NCBI GenBank assembly: GCA_964484255.1
Contig: CAZAEH010000024.1
Span: 1 to 21,258 of the forward strand
From: UBA6215 sp964484255
Lineage (GTDB): Bacteria > Omnitrophota > Gorgyraeia > Pluralincolimonadales > Pluralincolimonadaceae
Length of the DNA stretch: 21,258 nt
Direction of reading: 5' to 3'
In this document: piece after piece, positions 7,474 through 16,200 of the stretch
Layout of the letters: each line of letters begins with the position of its first letter
Position numbering within the stretch: the first letter of the stretch is position 1
Notes under the pieces: generated by a model
The model's database searches: none
Told to the model about the DNA's origin: nothing
What the model saw: the letters and a program-made list of their open reading frames with translations, nothing else
Made by a program: the position numbers and the translations under genes

Positions 7474-9204
7474 ATGGACCTCTCAAACAACAATAAAAAA
7501 GTGTTTTTATCAGGTAACGAAGCCGTTGCCTGGGGCGCCGCAGCTTCAGGGGTCAGTTTTGCTTCCGCTTATCCGGGTACTCCATCTACTGAGATACTTG
7601 AGACTCTCGGCGTTTTTCACGGGCTTGAGGCCCAGTGGGCGGTAAATGAAAAAGTCGCCTATGAAGCGGCGTTCGGGGCCTCCCTTGCCGGGAAGCGCGC
7701 GTTGACCGCGTGCAAGCATGTCGGGCTCAACGTGGCAATGGACCCGCTTATGACCACCGTTTACAGCGGGGTCAACGCTGGATTTGTCGTGGTTGTAGCC
7801 GATGATCCGGGTATGCATTCATCCCAGAACGAACAGGATACCCGCCGGGTCGCGCCGTATGCCAAGATGCCTTTGCTCGAACCGTCGTCACCCTCCCAGG
7901 CTTACTATTTCATTAAAGAAGCTTTTGAGATAAGCGAACGATTCGATATCCCCGTCCTGCTGCGTCTTACAATGCGGGTCTCCCATACAAAAGAATCTTT
8001 TGAGACCGGCGAAGCACGCTCCTTCGACCGGAAAGCCCTGGATAGGAACCCGAAAAAATATGTCATGATACCAGGGCACGCGCGCTTCAGGCACCTTGAC
8101 CTTGAACAGCGCATCCTTAGGCTCAGGGATTTTTCGGAAGATACCGCACTTAACGTAGAGGAGGTCAGGGACAGGAAGATCGGTTTTGTGACGAGCGGCG
8201 TATCCGCGCTTTATGTGAGGGAAGCCTATCCCGAGGCTTCTACGCTGGTATTGGGCATGCCTTACCCGTTTCCGTCGGGCAAGGTCAAGGATTTTGCGGG
8301 CAAGGTTAAAAAGCTTTATGTCGTGGAGGAATTGGAACCTTTCCTTGAAGAGATGATAAGGATAGACGGTATATCCGTTACCGGGAAGAAACCGTCATGG
8401 CTGTGCGGTGAACTGGACCCGCAGGCTGTCAAGTGTATTGTCGAAGGCAATGACAGGGGAACTGTCTTGCGCAAGGCCCGCCGTCCGCTTTTGTGCCCAG
8501 GGTGCCCGCACCGTCCGGCCTTCTACGCCCTTAAAAAAGCAGGGGTCTACGTTGCGGGTGATATAGGATGTTATACTTTGGGCGCCCTCGAACCTTTGGC
8601 CGCGCTGCATACGCAGACGTGCATGGGCTCAAGCATACCGTTCTTCGAGGGCATAAGCAAGATGCAAAAGGACCACAAAGCCGTGGCTGTGATCGGCGAT
8701 TCCACCTTCATACATACAGGGATAAACGGCCTTATAAGCGCGGCCTATAACGGGACCAAAGGTGTAGTGATAATAATGGATAACTCCATCACCGCGATGA
8801 CCGGCGGGCAGCAGAACCCTGCTACCGGGCTGACGCTGCAGGGCAAGGTTACCAAAAAGCTTTCCCTTGAGAAGATATGTCTTGCTGCCGGAGCGGATAA
8901 CGTAGATGTGGTCGACCCCTACGATATCGAAAAATTTCAGGAGACCCTGGCGAAGAGGCTGGAAGAGGACAAACTTTCTGTCATAATAGCCCGCTATCCG
9001 TGCAAGATGGTCGACCGCTCGCGCGGCCCGGCGATGAAGATAAATAAGGATAAATGCAAGGGATGCCGCCAATGCCTTCTCCTGGATTGCCCTGCTATAA
9101 TAGAAGATGGCGGTGCCATAAGCATAAACGGGTCTTTGTGTGTCGGTTGCGGACTGTGCGCAAAGATCTGCAAATCTGGAGCGATATCCGCGGTAAAAAA
9201 ATGA
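7474..9204 (+). CDS. iorA: Indolepyruvate:ferredoxin oxidoreductase, alpha subunit
   Basis: The 576-residue large subunit of the arylpyruvate ferredoxin oxidoreductase oxidatively decarboxylates indolepyruvate, phenylpyruvate or 4-hydroxyphenylpyruvate with CoA to the arylacetyl-CoA, reducing ferredoxin. The N-terminal half is the pyrimidine-binding domain (FLSGNEAVAWGA, YPGTPSTEI). The middle carries CPGCPHRP from Cys341 and GDIGCYTLG. The thiamine diphosphate site follows with GDSTFIHTGIN and IIMDNS. The C-terminus has two [4Fe-4S] motifs, Cys528/531/534/539 and Cys556/559/562/566. Size and domain order are normal. ATG 7474 begins the protein right where the conserved SGNEA region requires; there is no Shine-Dalgarno. 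It overlaps iorB by four bases. The cytosolic role is aromatic amino acid breakdown or its reverse (reductive synthesis). Confidence 0.93.
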   Translation: MDLSNNNKKVFLSGNEAVAWGAAASGVSFASAYPGTPSTEILETLGVFHGLEAQWAVNEKVAYEAAFGASLAGKRALTACKHVGLNVAMDPLMTTVYSGVNAGFVVVVADDPGMHSSQNEQDTRRVAPYAKMPLLEPSSPSQAYYFIKEAFEISERFDIPVLLRLTMRVSHTKESFETGEARSFDRKALDRNPKKYVMIPGHARFRHLDLEQRILRLRDFSEDTALNVEEVRDRKIGFVTSGVSALYVREAYPEASTLVLGMPYPFPSGKVKDFAGKVKKLYVVEELEPFLEEMIRIDGISVTGKKPSWLCGELDPQAVKCIVEGNDRGTVLRKARRPLLCPGCPHRPAFYALKKAGVYVAGDIGCYTLGALEPLAALHTQTCMGSSIPFFEGISKMQKDHKAVAVIGDSTFIHTGINGLISAAYNGTKGVVIIMDNSITAMTGGQQNPATGLTLQGKVTKKLSLEKICLAAGADNVDVVDPYDIEKFQETLAKRLEEDKLSVIIARYPCKMVDRSRGPAMKINKDKCKGCRQCLLLDCPAIIEDGGAISINGSLCVGCGLCAKICKSGAISAVKK

Positions 9205-9680
9205 GAACGGTCAATATATTATTCTACGGTATCGGCGGACAGGGTGTTTTAACGGCTGCGGAGATCTGCGCGCTTGCAGCTATGTTCGACGGCTACCACG
9301 TCAAGAAATCCGAGGTGAAGGGCATGTCACAGCGCGGGGGTTCGGTCGAGTCGTTCGTGCGTTTCGGTGATGCGGTCCTGTCCCCTTTACCATTTTCAGG
9401 CGAGGCGGATGCGATAATTTGTCTTCACAAGTCTGAATATTCCCGCATGAAGGACGAGCTCAAGCCGGGCGGGGCCGACCTTTCCCATTACCTGGAGAAA
9501 GGGCACGCGGCCGTCGGGGGAAAGGCCATGTTCCTGAATACATATATGCTTGGCGTGTTGTCTTCTTTCCTGGGGATAAAGGAAGAGAGCTGGTTGAATG
9601 CCATCAAGTCCAAGTTGAAAAAGGACACCGAGGAGAACAAGCGTATTTTCCTGATGGGACGCAGCGAGGCGAAGAGATGA
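9201..9680 (+). CDS. iorB: Indolepyruvate:ferredoxin oxidoreductase, beta subunit
   Basis: This 159-residue small subunit (gamma-type domain of 2-oxoacid:ferredoxin oxidoreductases) opens with VNILFYGIGGQGVLTAAEIC, a Gly-rich loop typical of the family, followed by KKSEVKGMSQRGGSVESFVRFG, the most conserved IorB stretch. It partners IorA to form the active enzyme. ATG 9201 is chosen because it overlaps the iorA stop as ATGA and places the conserved first strand at the N-terminus. An earlier in-frame ATG (9054) would run through the ferredoxin-motif region of iorA in another frame. It is somewhat shorter than common IorB proteins of around 190 residues, with the reduction at the C-terminus. 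Its own stop overlaps the next gene as ATGA. Confidence 0.92.
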   Translation: MRTVNILFYGIGGQGVLTAAEICALAAMFDGYHVKKSEVKGMSQRGGSVESFVRFGDAVLSPLPFSGEADAIICLHKSEYSRMKDELKPGGADLSHYLEKGHAAVGGKAMFLNTYMLGVLSSFLGIKEESWLNAIKSKLKKDTEENKRIFLMGRSEAKR

Positions 9681-10978
9681 TCTTTAACGAGAAGATGGAA
9701 TGCATGGGGCCCGGACCCCTCAAGGATGTCCAAAGCGAACGCCTGATGGGCATGCTCAAGAGGGTCTGCGAAGAGTCGCCTTTTTACAGGGACAGACTTG
9801 AAAAGGCGGGTATATCCCGCAAGGACATAAAGTCGATAGATGATATAACCAGACTGCCTTTCACGGTAAAAGATGACCTTAGGGATAACTATCCTTTTAG
9901 GATATTTTCCAAGCCGGTCAAGGGCATAGCGGAATTGCATGTATCGAGCGGAACGACCGGCAATCCTGTCGTATCGGGTTATTCGCGGGAGGACCTCGAC
10001 CTTTGGAGCGAGGTGATTGCGCGTTCGCTCTGCTGCGCCGGAGCTGTTCCGGGGGACATGATACAGATAGCCTACGGTTACGGGTTATTTACCGGCGGCC
10101 TGGGGCTGCATTACGGTAGCCTTAAGCTCGGGCTCACGGTCATACCGTGTTCTTCGGGCCAGACGAAGAGGCAGTTAAAGATATTGCAGGATTTCAAGCC
10201 GCGCATCCTGGCATGCACGCCTTCATATGCTTTATATATGGCGGAAACAGCCCGGGAGTCAGGGGTTCCCATTAAAGACTGCAGTTGGGAGATAGGTATA
10301 TTCGGCGCGGAGCCGTGGAGCGAGGCGATGCGCAAGGAGATAGAGAAGACATGGGGAATAAGCGCCATAGACATATACGGGTTGTCCGAGATAATCGGCC
10401 CGGGAGTGGCGTGCGAATGCCATTTTAAACAGGGCCTTCACCTGCAGTCGGACGTGTTCTATCCCGAGGTGATAGACCCCAACACACTGCAGGTCCTTCC
10501 CGCCGGTTCTCCGGGGGAACTGGTCATCACATCTATCACAAAGACAGGCATGCCCCTGATCAGGTACCGCACGAGGGACATAGTGAGCATAGACTACGGC
10601 AGGTGTGATTGCGGAAGGACTTCGCCGCGGATCAGTAAAGTGTTGGGACGCACGGATGACATGATAATAATCCGCGGGATAAACGTTTTTCCATCACAGA
10701 TAGAAGAGGTTCTCCTCGCTATAGAAGGGACAGAGCCGCATTACCAGCTGATAGTCGAAAGGGAGAAGAACGGCCTGGACAGGCTCGAGGTACTTGTGGA
10801 ACTCAACGAGTCCTTCTTTTCGGACGAGGTAAAGAACCTCCAGCATTTCGAACAGCGTATATCAAAGGAGATAGAGTCTGTGCTCAGTGTCGGGGCACAG
10901 GTCCGGTTGGTAGAACCCAAGACCATAACGAGGAGCGAGGGCAAGTCCAAACGCGTTATAGACAAGAGGAGCATATGA
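9677..10978 (+). CDS. paaK: Phenylacetate-CoA ligase family enzyme (AMP-forming)
   Basis: This 433-residue adenylate-forming enzyme of the PaaK type interconverts arylacetate, ATP and CoA with arylacetyl-CoA, AMP and pyrophosphate. Visible motifs: the P-loop-like SSGTTGNP (residues 90-97), YGLSE (234-238) with EIIGPGVACEC, RYRTRDI, GRTDDMIIIRG (324-334, hinge) and NVFPSQIEEVL, which starts the PaaK C-terminal lid. A DCGRTSP cluster with nearby Cys is usual in anaerobic homologues. Length is normal. Sitting between iorAB and a double-ACT protein, it is probably the step that handles arylacetyl-CoA made by IorAB, or activates arylacetates for reductive synthesis of aromatic amino acids (direction is inference). 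It overlaps its neighbours by four bases on both sides. The symbol denotes the family, not proof of aerobic phenylacetate catabolism. Confidence 0.88.
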   Translation: MIFNEKMECMGPGPLKDVQSERLMGMLKRVCEESPFYRDRLEKAGISRKDIKSIDDITRLPFTVKDDLRDNYPFRIFSKPVKGIAELHVSSGTTGNPVVSGYSREDLDLWSEVIARSLCCAGAVPGDMIQIAYGYGLFTGGLGLHYGSLKLGLTVIPCSSGQTKRQLKILQDFKPRILACTPSYALYMAETARESGVPIKDCSWEIGIFGAEPWSEAMRKEIEKTWGISAIDIYGLSEIIGPGVACECHFKQGLHLQSDVFYPEVIDPNTLQVLPAGSPGELVITSITKTGMPLIRYRTRDIVSIDYGRCDCGRTSPRISKVLGRTDDMIIIRGINVFPSQIEEVLLAIEGTEPHYQLIVEREKNGLDRLEVLVELNESFFSDEVKNLQHFEQRISKEIESVLSVGAQVRLVEPKTITRSEGKSKRVIDKRSI

Positions 10979-11412
10979 AGATAACACAGCTTTCCGTATT
11001 TCTCGAGAACAGGAGAGGTCGGCTTCATGACGCGGCCCGTGTTTTGGGAGAGGCGGTTGTAAACATCAAGGCCCTGACCATAGCCGAGAACGAGGAGTTC
11101 GGGATCCTGCGCATGGTCGTCGATAAGCCCGAAAAAGCGCTGGAACTTCTAAAAAAGAACGGTTTTGTGGCCTCTATCACCGATATAGTGGCTGCTGAGG
11201 TCAGCGACCGGCCCGGAGGGCTCGCGGATATACTGAAGATACTCGATAATAACGGGATAAACCTCGAATACATGTATGCTTTTGTGGAAAAGAATGCCGA
11301 CAATGCCATAGTGGTCTTCCGTTTTGACGACCCGGACAGGGCGATAGAGGTCCTGTTGAAGAACAATATACGGGTCTTCGGTAAAAAAGATATTGACAAA
11401 CATATTGTCTAA
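10975..11412 (+). CDS. Tandem ACT-domain protein
   Basis: This 145-residue protein is built of two ACT domains and nothing else. The first (about residues 2-65) starts TQLSVFLENRRGRLHDAARVLGE. The second (about 70-138) starts AEVSDRPGGLADILKILDNNGINLEYMY. Both keep the beta-alpha-beta-beta-alpha-beta pattern and the Gly/Asn ligand loop (RRGRL, RPGGL). Such stand-alone ACT pairs bind amino acids, and one commonly closes iorAB-paaK operons of anaerobes, where it is assumed to sense aromatic amino acids. That role is inferred from position. The ATG overlaps the ligase stop as ATGA, so it is the fourth cistron of the operon. No terminator hairpin is obvious after its TAA. Confidence 0.85.
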   Translation: MKITQLSVFLENRRGRLHDAARVLGEAVVNIKALTIAENEEFGILRMVVDKPEKALELLKKNGFVASITDIVAAEVSDRPGGLADILKILDNNGINLEYMYAFVEKNADNAIVVFRFDDPDRAIEVLLKNNIRVFGKKDIDKHIV

Positions 11413-11566
11413 GTGCTAAAAAGTAGGCAAGAAACAAAACGTGTCGATGGTATCCTATGTAAATCCAGAGGAGCCCCTGCCGTGTGCAAGTTCAACTTTC
11501 TGCTGTCGATACCCCGTATTTTAGAATAACCAAGGTCCTGCAGGATTACAGACAGGGTAAGCGGAA
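11413..11566 (+). other. Intergenic region before the GT2-RHS operon
   Basis: These 154 bases hold no convincing gene. TGTCGAT occurs twice, near 11442 and 11504, each followed closely by GGTATC or GATACC-like sequence. A perfect 10-base palindrome TCCTGCAGGA lies at 11537-11546. A weak -10-like TAGAAT (11522-11527) has no matching -35. The promoter for the GT2-RHS operon presumably lies here but I cannot place it. Confidence 0.35.
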
Positions 11567-13219
11567 ATGGTTAATTCGCCCAAAAAAGATCCGTTTATGT
11601 ATCAAATCATCGTATTTCTTTGGTTATGCGCGATATTATATTTTGACCCGCGCATATTAGCGCTCGTAGTCGGTCCGGAAAACCTTCTTGCAAAATTGAC
11701 CGTAATTATCTTTACGTTGCTGCTGAACCTCTTCTGGTTTTACGCATTTTATCATTTAGTCACAATTATTTTTTCATATCGCCGGGATAAAGTAAATAAC
11801 CCGTTAAAAGTTAAAGACTCTTTTCCGCCAAATCCTTCCCCTTCAGTCGCTTTATTATATACCACTTGCAATGATTTCAACGAAAATGCGGCATTATCCT
11901 GTCTTGGCCAGGATTATGGGAATTTTCATACCTTCATCCTGGACGATAGCGATAACGGCGAGTACAAGGGAAGAATAGACTATTTTGCCTCACTCCACAA
12001 AAATAGGGCTACTGTAATACGGCGTTCGGGCAGAAAAGGGTATAAGGCAGGCAACCTTAATAACGGTTTGGCTGTTATGGGTAATTACGAATATTTCAGC
12101 GTTTCCGACTCCGATACGATCCTCCCACATGACTATATCAACAAACTCCTGCCGTATTTTGGCAGTCCCGATGTGGCTTTCGCGCAATCGCGCCAGGAAT
12201 TTAATCCGGGCCAAAAGCAGGCTTTCGCGCGCAGGCTCGGATACCAGATAGAGCTTCATTGCGACCATTATTTAAGGACAAAGGAAAAATATGGTTTTGT
12301 AATGTTTTATGGCCATGGCGCTTTGATGCGTACGGATATATTGCGGGAAATAGGAGGCTTTCCCGAGGTTGCGACCGAAGATCTCGCCTATTCGATGCAG
12401 GTTCGTCAAAAGGGATACCGCGGGGTATACGCGCCCGACGTGACATGTCTTGAAGAATTTCCTCCGACGTTCCAGCAGTATCGCAGGAGAAACGACAAAT
12501 GGATAAAAGGGACGGCAGAATGCCTGCTTAAATATTACCCGCCATTTTTAAAAAGTAAAAATGTCAGCGGTACGGAGAAATTCGACGTATTTGTGTCCGC
12601 CGTCAGCCTTCTTCTCGGGCTGCCTTTCGTTGCGTTGCTGCTGTTAGTAGGGATCATATTGCCTTATTTTTATTACCATTTCCAGTTCCAGGGCCCGATG
12701 TTCAAGATGCCGCTCTCCTATAATGGGACTTTTCTTGGGGCGCTGACAGGTATCTCAAGCAATCTTTTTTGGAGGTGGGATTTTTTTCTTATGCTTTTAG
12801 TGACTTTGATCGCGCCTGTCTTGCCCGCTATCCATAAATCCATAAGCGATCCGATAAAGAAAGCGAATTTTATCGTTATGTATACGTTTATATTTTATGC
12901 TACACAAGTAAGTTCGGCGTGCGCGCTCGTTTCGTATTCATGGTGCAGGCAAGCAGGTTTTCCGGTTACCGGGGATGTCGGAGACGGAAGATCTTCGAAT
13001 AAAGTAATTATCGTTACGGAGTTTATTTTCATGTTACTCTTTCTCGCGGTAAGCCTGACTTCAAGAAACGTATGGTTATTATCTTTTGCCGCGGGAACAT
13101 TCGCCGGTCTGCTTATATTGAGACATGGTTTCGAAAATAGATGGGCTCGGATATCGGTATATTTCCCGATACTGATCTTGGCGATAGTGATAATATTCAT
13201 CGGCAAAACGCTTCAATAA
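11567..13219 (+). CDS. Membrane-embedded family 2 glycosyltransferase
   Basis: This 550-residue processive-type GT2 is cellulose synthase/NdvB-like in layout. Two N-terminal hydrophobic segments (about residues 10-30 and 38-65) precede the GT-A domain, which has LDDSD (Asp126/127), SDSDT (Asp181, Asp183, the metal-binding DxD) and TEDLA (Glu271, Asp272, the catalytic TED). After these comes R308-N-D-K-W312 followed by I-K-G, in the place of the usual Q-x-x-R-W. The last 200 residues are several transmembrane helices. No PilZ domain is present. It would polymerise or add sugars at the inner membrane; the substrate is unknown. The ATG at 11567 has only a weak purine run upstream; Met at 11597 is an alternative. 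The RHS gene begins 14 bases after its stop, so the two are probably co-transcribed, with a possible link to glycosylation or export of that protein (speculative). Confidence 0.83.
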   Translation: MVNSPKKDPFMYQIIVFLWLCAILYFDPRILALVVGPENLLAKLTVIIFTLLLNLFWFYAFYHLVTIIFSYRRDKVNNPLKVKDSFPPNPSPSVALLYTTCNDFNENAALSCLGQDYGNFHTFILDDSDNGEYKGRIDYFASLHKNRATVIRRSGRKGYKAGNLNNGLAVMGNYEYFSVSDSDTILPHDYINKLLPYFGSPDVAFAQSRQEFNPGQKQAFARRLGYQIELHCDHYLRTKEKYGFVMFYGHGALMRTDILREIGGFPEVATEDLAYSMQVRQKGYRGVYAPDVTCLEEFPPTFQQYRRRNDKWIKGTAECLLKYYPPFLKSKNVSGTEKFDVFVSAVSLLLGLPFVALLLLVGIILPYFYYHFQFQGPMFKMPLSYNGTFLGALTGISSNLFWRWDFFLMLLVTLIAPVLPAIHKSISDPIKKANFIVMYTFIFYATQVSSACALVSYSWCRQAGFPVTGDVGDGRSSNKVIIVTEFIFMLLFLAVSLTSRNVWLLSFAAGTFAGLLILRHGFENRWARISVYFPILILAIVIIFIGKTLQ

Positions 13220-13220
13220 A

Positions 13221-13228
13221 AAAGGAGG
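13221..13228 (+). promoter_or_regulatory. Ribosome binding site deciding a GTG start
   Basis: AAAGGAGG lies five bases before GTG 13234. The same frame is open back to 13141, but that stretch overlaps the GT2 coding end. The signal peptide only makes sense starting at 13234. Confidence 0.8.
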
Positions 13229-13233
13229 CGGAA

Positions 13234-16200
13234 GTGAAGAAAAAGGCGTTGTTGATCGCGGCGGTGTTAATGATGGGAACCGCGTTATTGGCGGGATATG
13301 AATTATCCGATGATGTAGTGGCTTTTCGCGCTCTTGAGGAAGGAGATTTTCAGGGAGCGCTTGAGATATATGTAAAGAACAAAAATCATTCCGGGGCAGG
13401 TATGGCGTACCTCGGCTTGAAACGCTTTGATGACGCGAAGACAAATTTTGAGCAGGCGAACGACCTTTCCGGCGTGGGATTAGCCTATTGCGGCAAACAC
13501 CAGTATGATGAAGCGATAAAAGTTTTTGAGCAGAAGAACGATAACTCCGGCCTCGGCTTGGCCTATTGCGGCAAGAGGGATTTTAACGCCGCCAGGGGAT
13601 ATTTTAAGCAGGCAAACGATTATTCGGGTATGGGATTAGCCGCTCTCGGGGAAAACAATACGGACGAAGCCAGGGAGTGGTTTACGAAAGTCGGGGATAA
13701 AGGCGGCCTCGGCCTTGTCCTTTTAGCCGAGAAGAAATATGACCAGGCCATCAAAGGTTTCACCGCTATAAAGGATAACTCCGGACTTGGGCACGCCTAT
13801 TGCGGCAAGAAAGATTACGATTCCGCCATGGCTTATTTCAGGAAGGCAAACGATCTTTCAGGGCTTAGCCTCGCTTATTCCGGCAGGAATATGTACGCCG
13901 AAGCGATAAGATATGCCGTAGAGGCAAATGATTGTTCCGCGCTTGGCCATGCCTATCTCGGCAAACACGATTACGAAGAAGCGCTTGAGAATTTCACAAA
14001 AGCCAATGACCTTTCGGGCATAGGTTTCGTTTATTGCAAACAAAAGGACTTCGCTAAAGCGGCCCAATACGCGAAGGACGCAAATGATCTTTCTTTGCAG
14101 GGACAGATATATTTGGGCGCGGGCGATTATAAATCCGCGGAAGACTGTTTTACTGCCGCCAACGATCTCTCGGGCCTCGGCCTGGTTAATCTTAAGAGCA
14201 AAAAATATGACAAAGCCAAGGAATATTTCACAAAGGCCAATGACCTCTCCGGCCTCGGTTTTCTTTACGGAGAGATAGGCGACTATACTAAATCGGAAGA
14301 ATATTTCACTAAAGCTAATGACATGTCAGGTCTCGGCAGGATGGCGCTTAAAAGGAAGAAATTCAACGAGTCTGTTACATATTTCAAGAAAGCCAACGAT
14401 TTCGACGGCCTCGGCGACCTCTATTGGCAATTGAGGAGTTTCGACAAGGCGATAGAGTGCTTTAAGGCGGTAGGCGATGATGTTAAAGTTGTCCAGGCTT
14501 TACGTGAAAAGAAAAGGAGAGACCCTGTAACGGGAAAGGTCAGTTATTACGGCGCGGAAGAAGCTATTGCCTACGCGAAGGCCAGGATAGAGGATGGGAA
14601 ATTTGTCGCGCCGTTACACATCGAGATCGGACATATATACAGCTCGCGTAATGATTTTGAAAATGCCCTGAATGAATATGAAGCCGCTTTGAATACCGAC
14701 ACTTATTATGCGGCCGACGCGCTTTTTTGGATAGGTAAAACCCGTTATCAGCAGAAGAATTATCAGCTCGCGAAAGAAGCTTTCAGCAGTCTTGTCGCGA
14801 AATACCCATACCACCGTCTTTCGTATGAGGCGCGGGGCGCGATAAAATACTTGGAAAGATCCGGTAAGATCTCAGCGGTTTTACCCTCGAACAATACCTG
14901 CGGGCCTTATGCTTTAAGGCTGCTTCTCGGCAATTACGGCATAGAGGCCAGTACGGAAGATATCTCTAAAGCCGCGGGAACTGACAACGAAGGCACAACT
15001 ATGCTCGGGCTTATCCAGGCCGCGAAACTGAGTGGTCTGGAACTATCGGCATTCAAAACGGATTCAGGGAATCTCAGGGATTACGCCGGCAAGGCGGTCC
15101 TTTTCATCAATAATTCTCACTACGTGTTCTTGAAAGAAGTCAGAGCGGCAGGAGTGCTGGTTACCGATAACATAGCGGACTCGTACATGACTTTTAGTGC
15201 CCTGAACAGATGCTGGCAGGGACAGATCATCGCCGTAAAGGCCGACCCAAGCATTAAGGATTTCGCTTATGACGAGTTGGTAAGCATAAAAGGAGGGAAC
15301 CGCCGGGCTTCGGAAGGCGGCACCACTAAGAATGATCCCGGTGTTTATCCGAACGGGTCTTGGACACTGGAGTACGGCAAAATAGGTCCTATAGTACCTG
15401 GCGACTATTTGATGGCAAACAACCTCTCTGATTCCGGAACAGGACATAATCCGCGGCCTGATGGCGGGATGGGGATGACTCGAATGGGTACCGGTGAAGT
15501 TGCGCAGGGAGGACAGCAATGCGATGCGGCATTTGATCCCATCGCGATAACCGGAGGGCAGGTTATCATACCCAAAGAAGACATATTTATTCCCTGCAGG
15601 GGAAGAAAACATGGAATAAACCTTAGCCTGAAGAGGACTTATTCATCAAGCAGCGAAGTAGATGGAAAAATGGGTTTCGGCTGGGCTCTTGCGCATGATG
15701 TAAAACTGCGCGTTATCGAAGCGGATGGCGATGACCCGGAATATGTTATTGTCACAGCTCCCGATGGGACCGTATTCAGCTACGAATATAGCGGAGATGG
15801 TTATTATTACCAGCCGGAATGTGACGGGTCATATGTTTTAAAGAACGAAGACGGTACATACTATTGGATGCGCTATACTGTAATGTACGGTGTCCAGAAA
15901 TATTATTTTGAAAAATATAATAGCGGCATATATACGCATCGCATAAAGAAGATAGAAGATCTTAACGGGAATTACCTGAGTTATACCTATACAGGAGATA
16001 ATCTTTTTAGAATCTTCGATAATAATGCCAGATATATATGTTTTGTCAACGTTAACGGCAGGATAGCTGCGGCGACCGCCGGGAGCAGCGGCGGGATCTT
16101 CGTAACATACCGTTATTACTATGATGGCAATGGTAACCTGACTTCAGTTAGCGGTCCGGAGAATTATTCGGAAACATACGAGTATAATGACCCCAATAAT

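Noticed and set aside
8629..9072. Minus-strand open frame of 147 residues within iorA
   Set aside because: It is antisense to the thiamine diphosphate and ferredoxin-motif region of iorA; no start signals or family resemblance.
9488..9940. Minus-strand open frame of 150 residues across the iorB-ligase junction
   Set aside because: It is an antisense shadow of two well-supported genes with overlapping ATGA starts; its translation resembles no protein family.
11413..11566. A riboswitch (for example cyclic di-GMP type) before the GT2 gene
   Set aside because: I looked for the GEMM-type conserved core because GT2 polymer synthases are often so controlled, but the expected motif and stems are not there.
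13141..13233. Upstream extension of the RHS gene to an ATG at 13141
   Set aside because: It lies inside the GT2 coding end and would bury the signal peptide. The AAAGGAGG and GTG at 13234 explain the start.
13387..14478. CRISPR-like array from the regular 78-base period
   Set aside because: The period is coding, in frame, with no unique spacers between constant repeats. It is a protein repeat.
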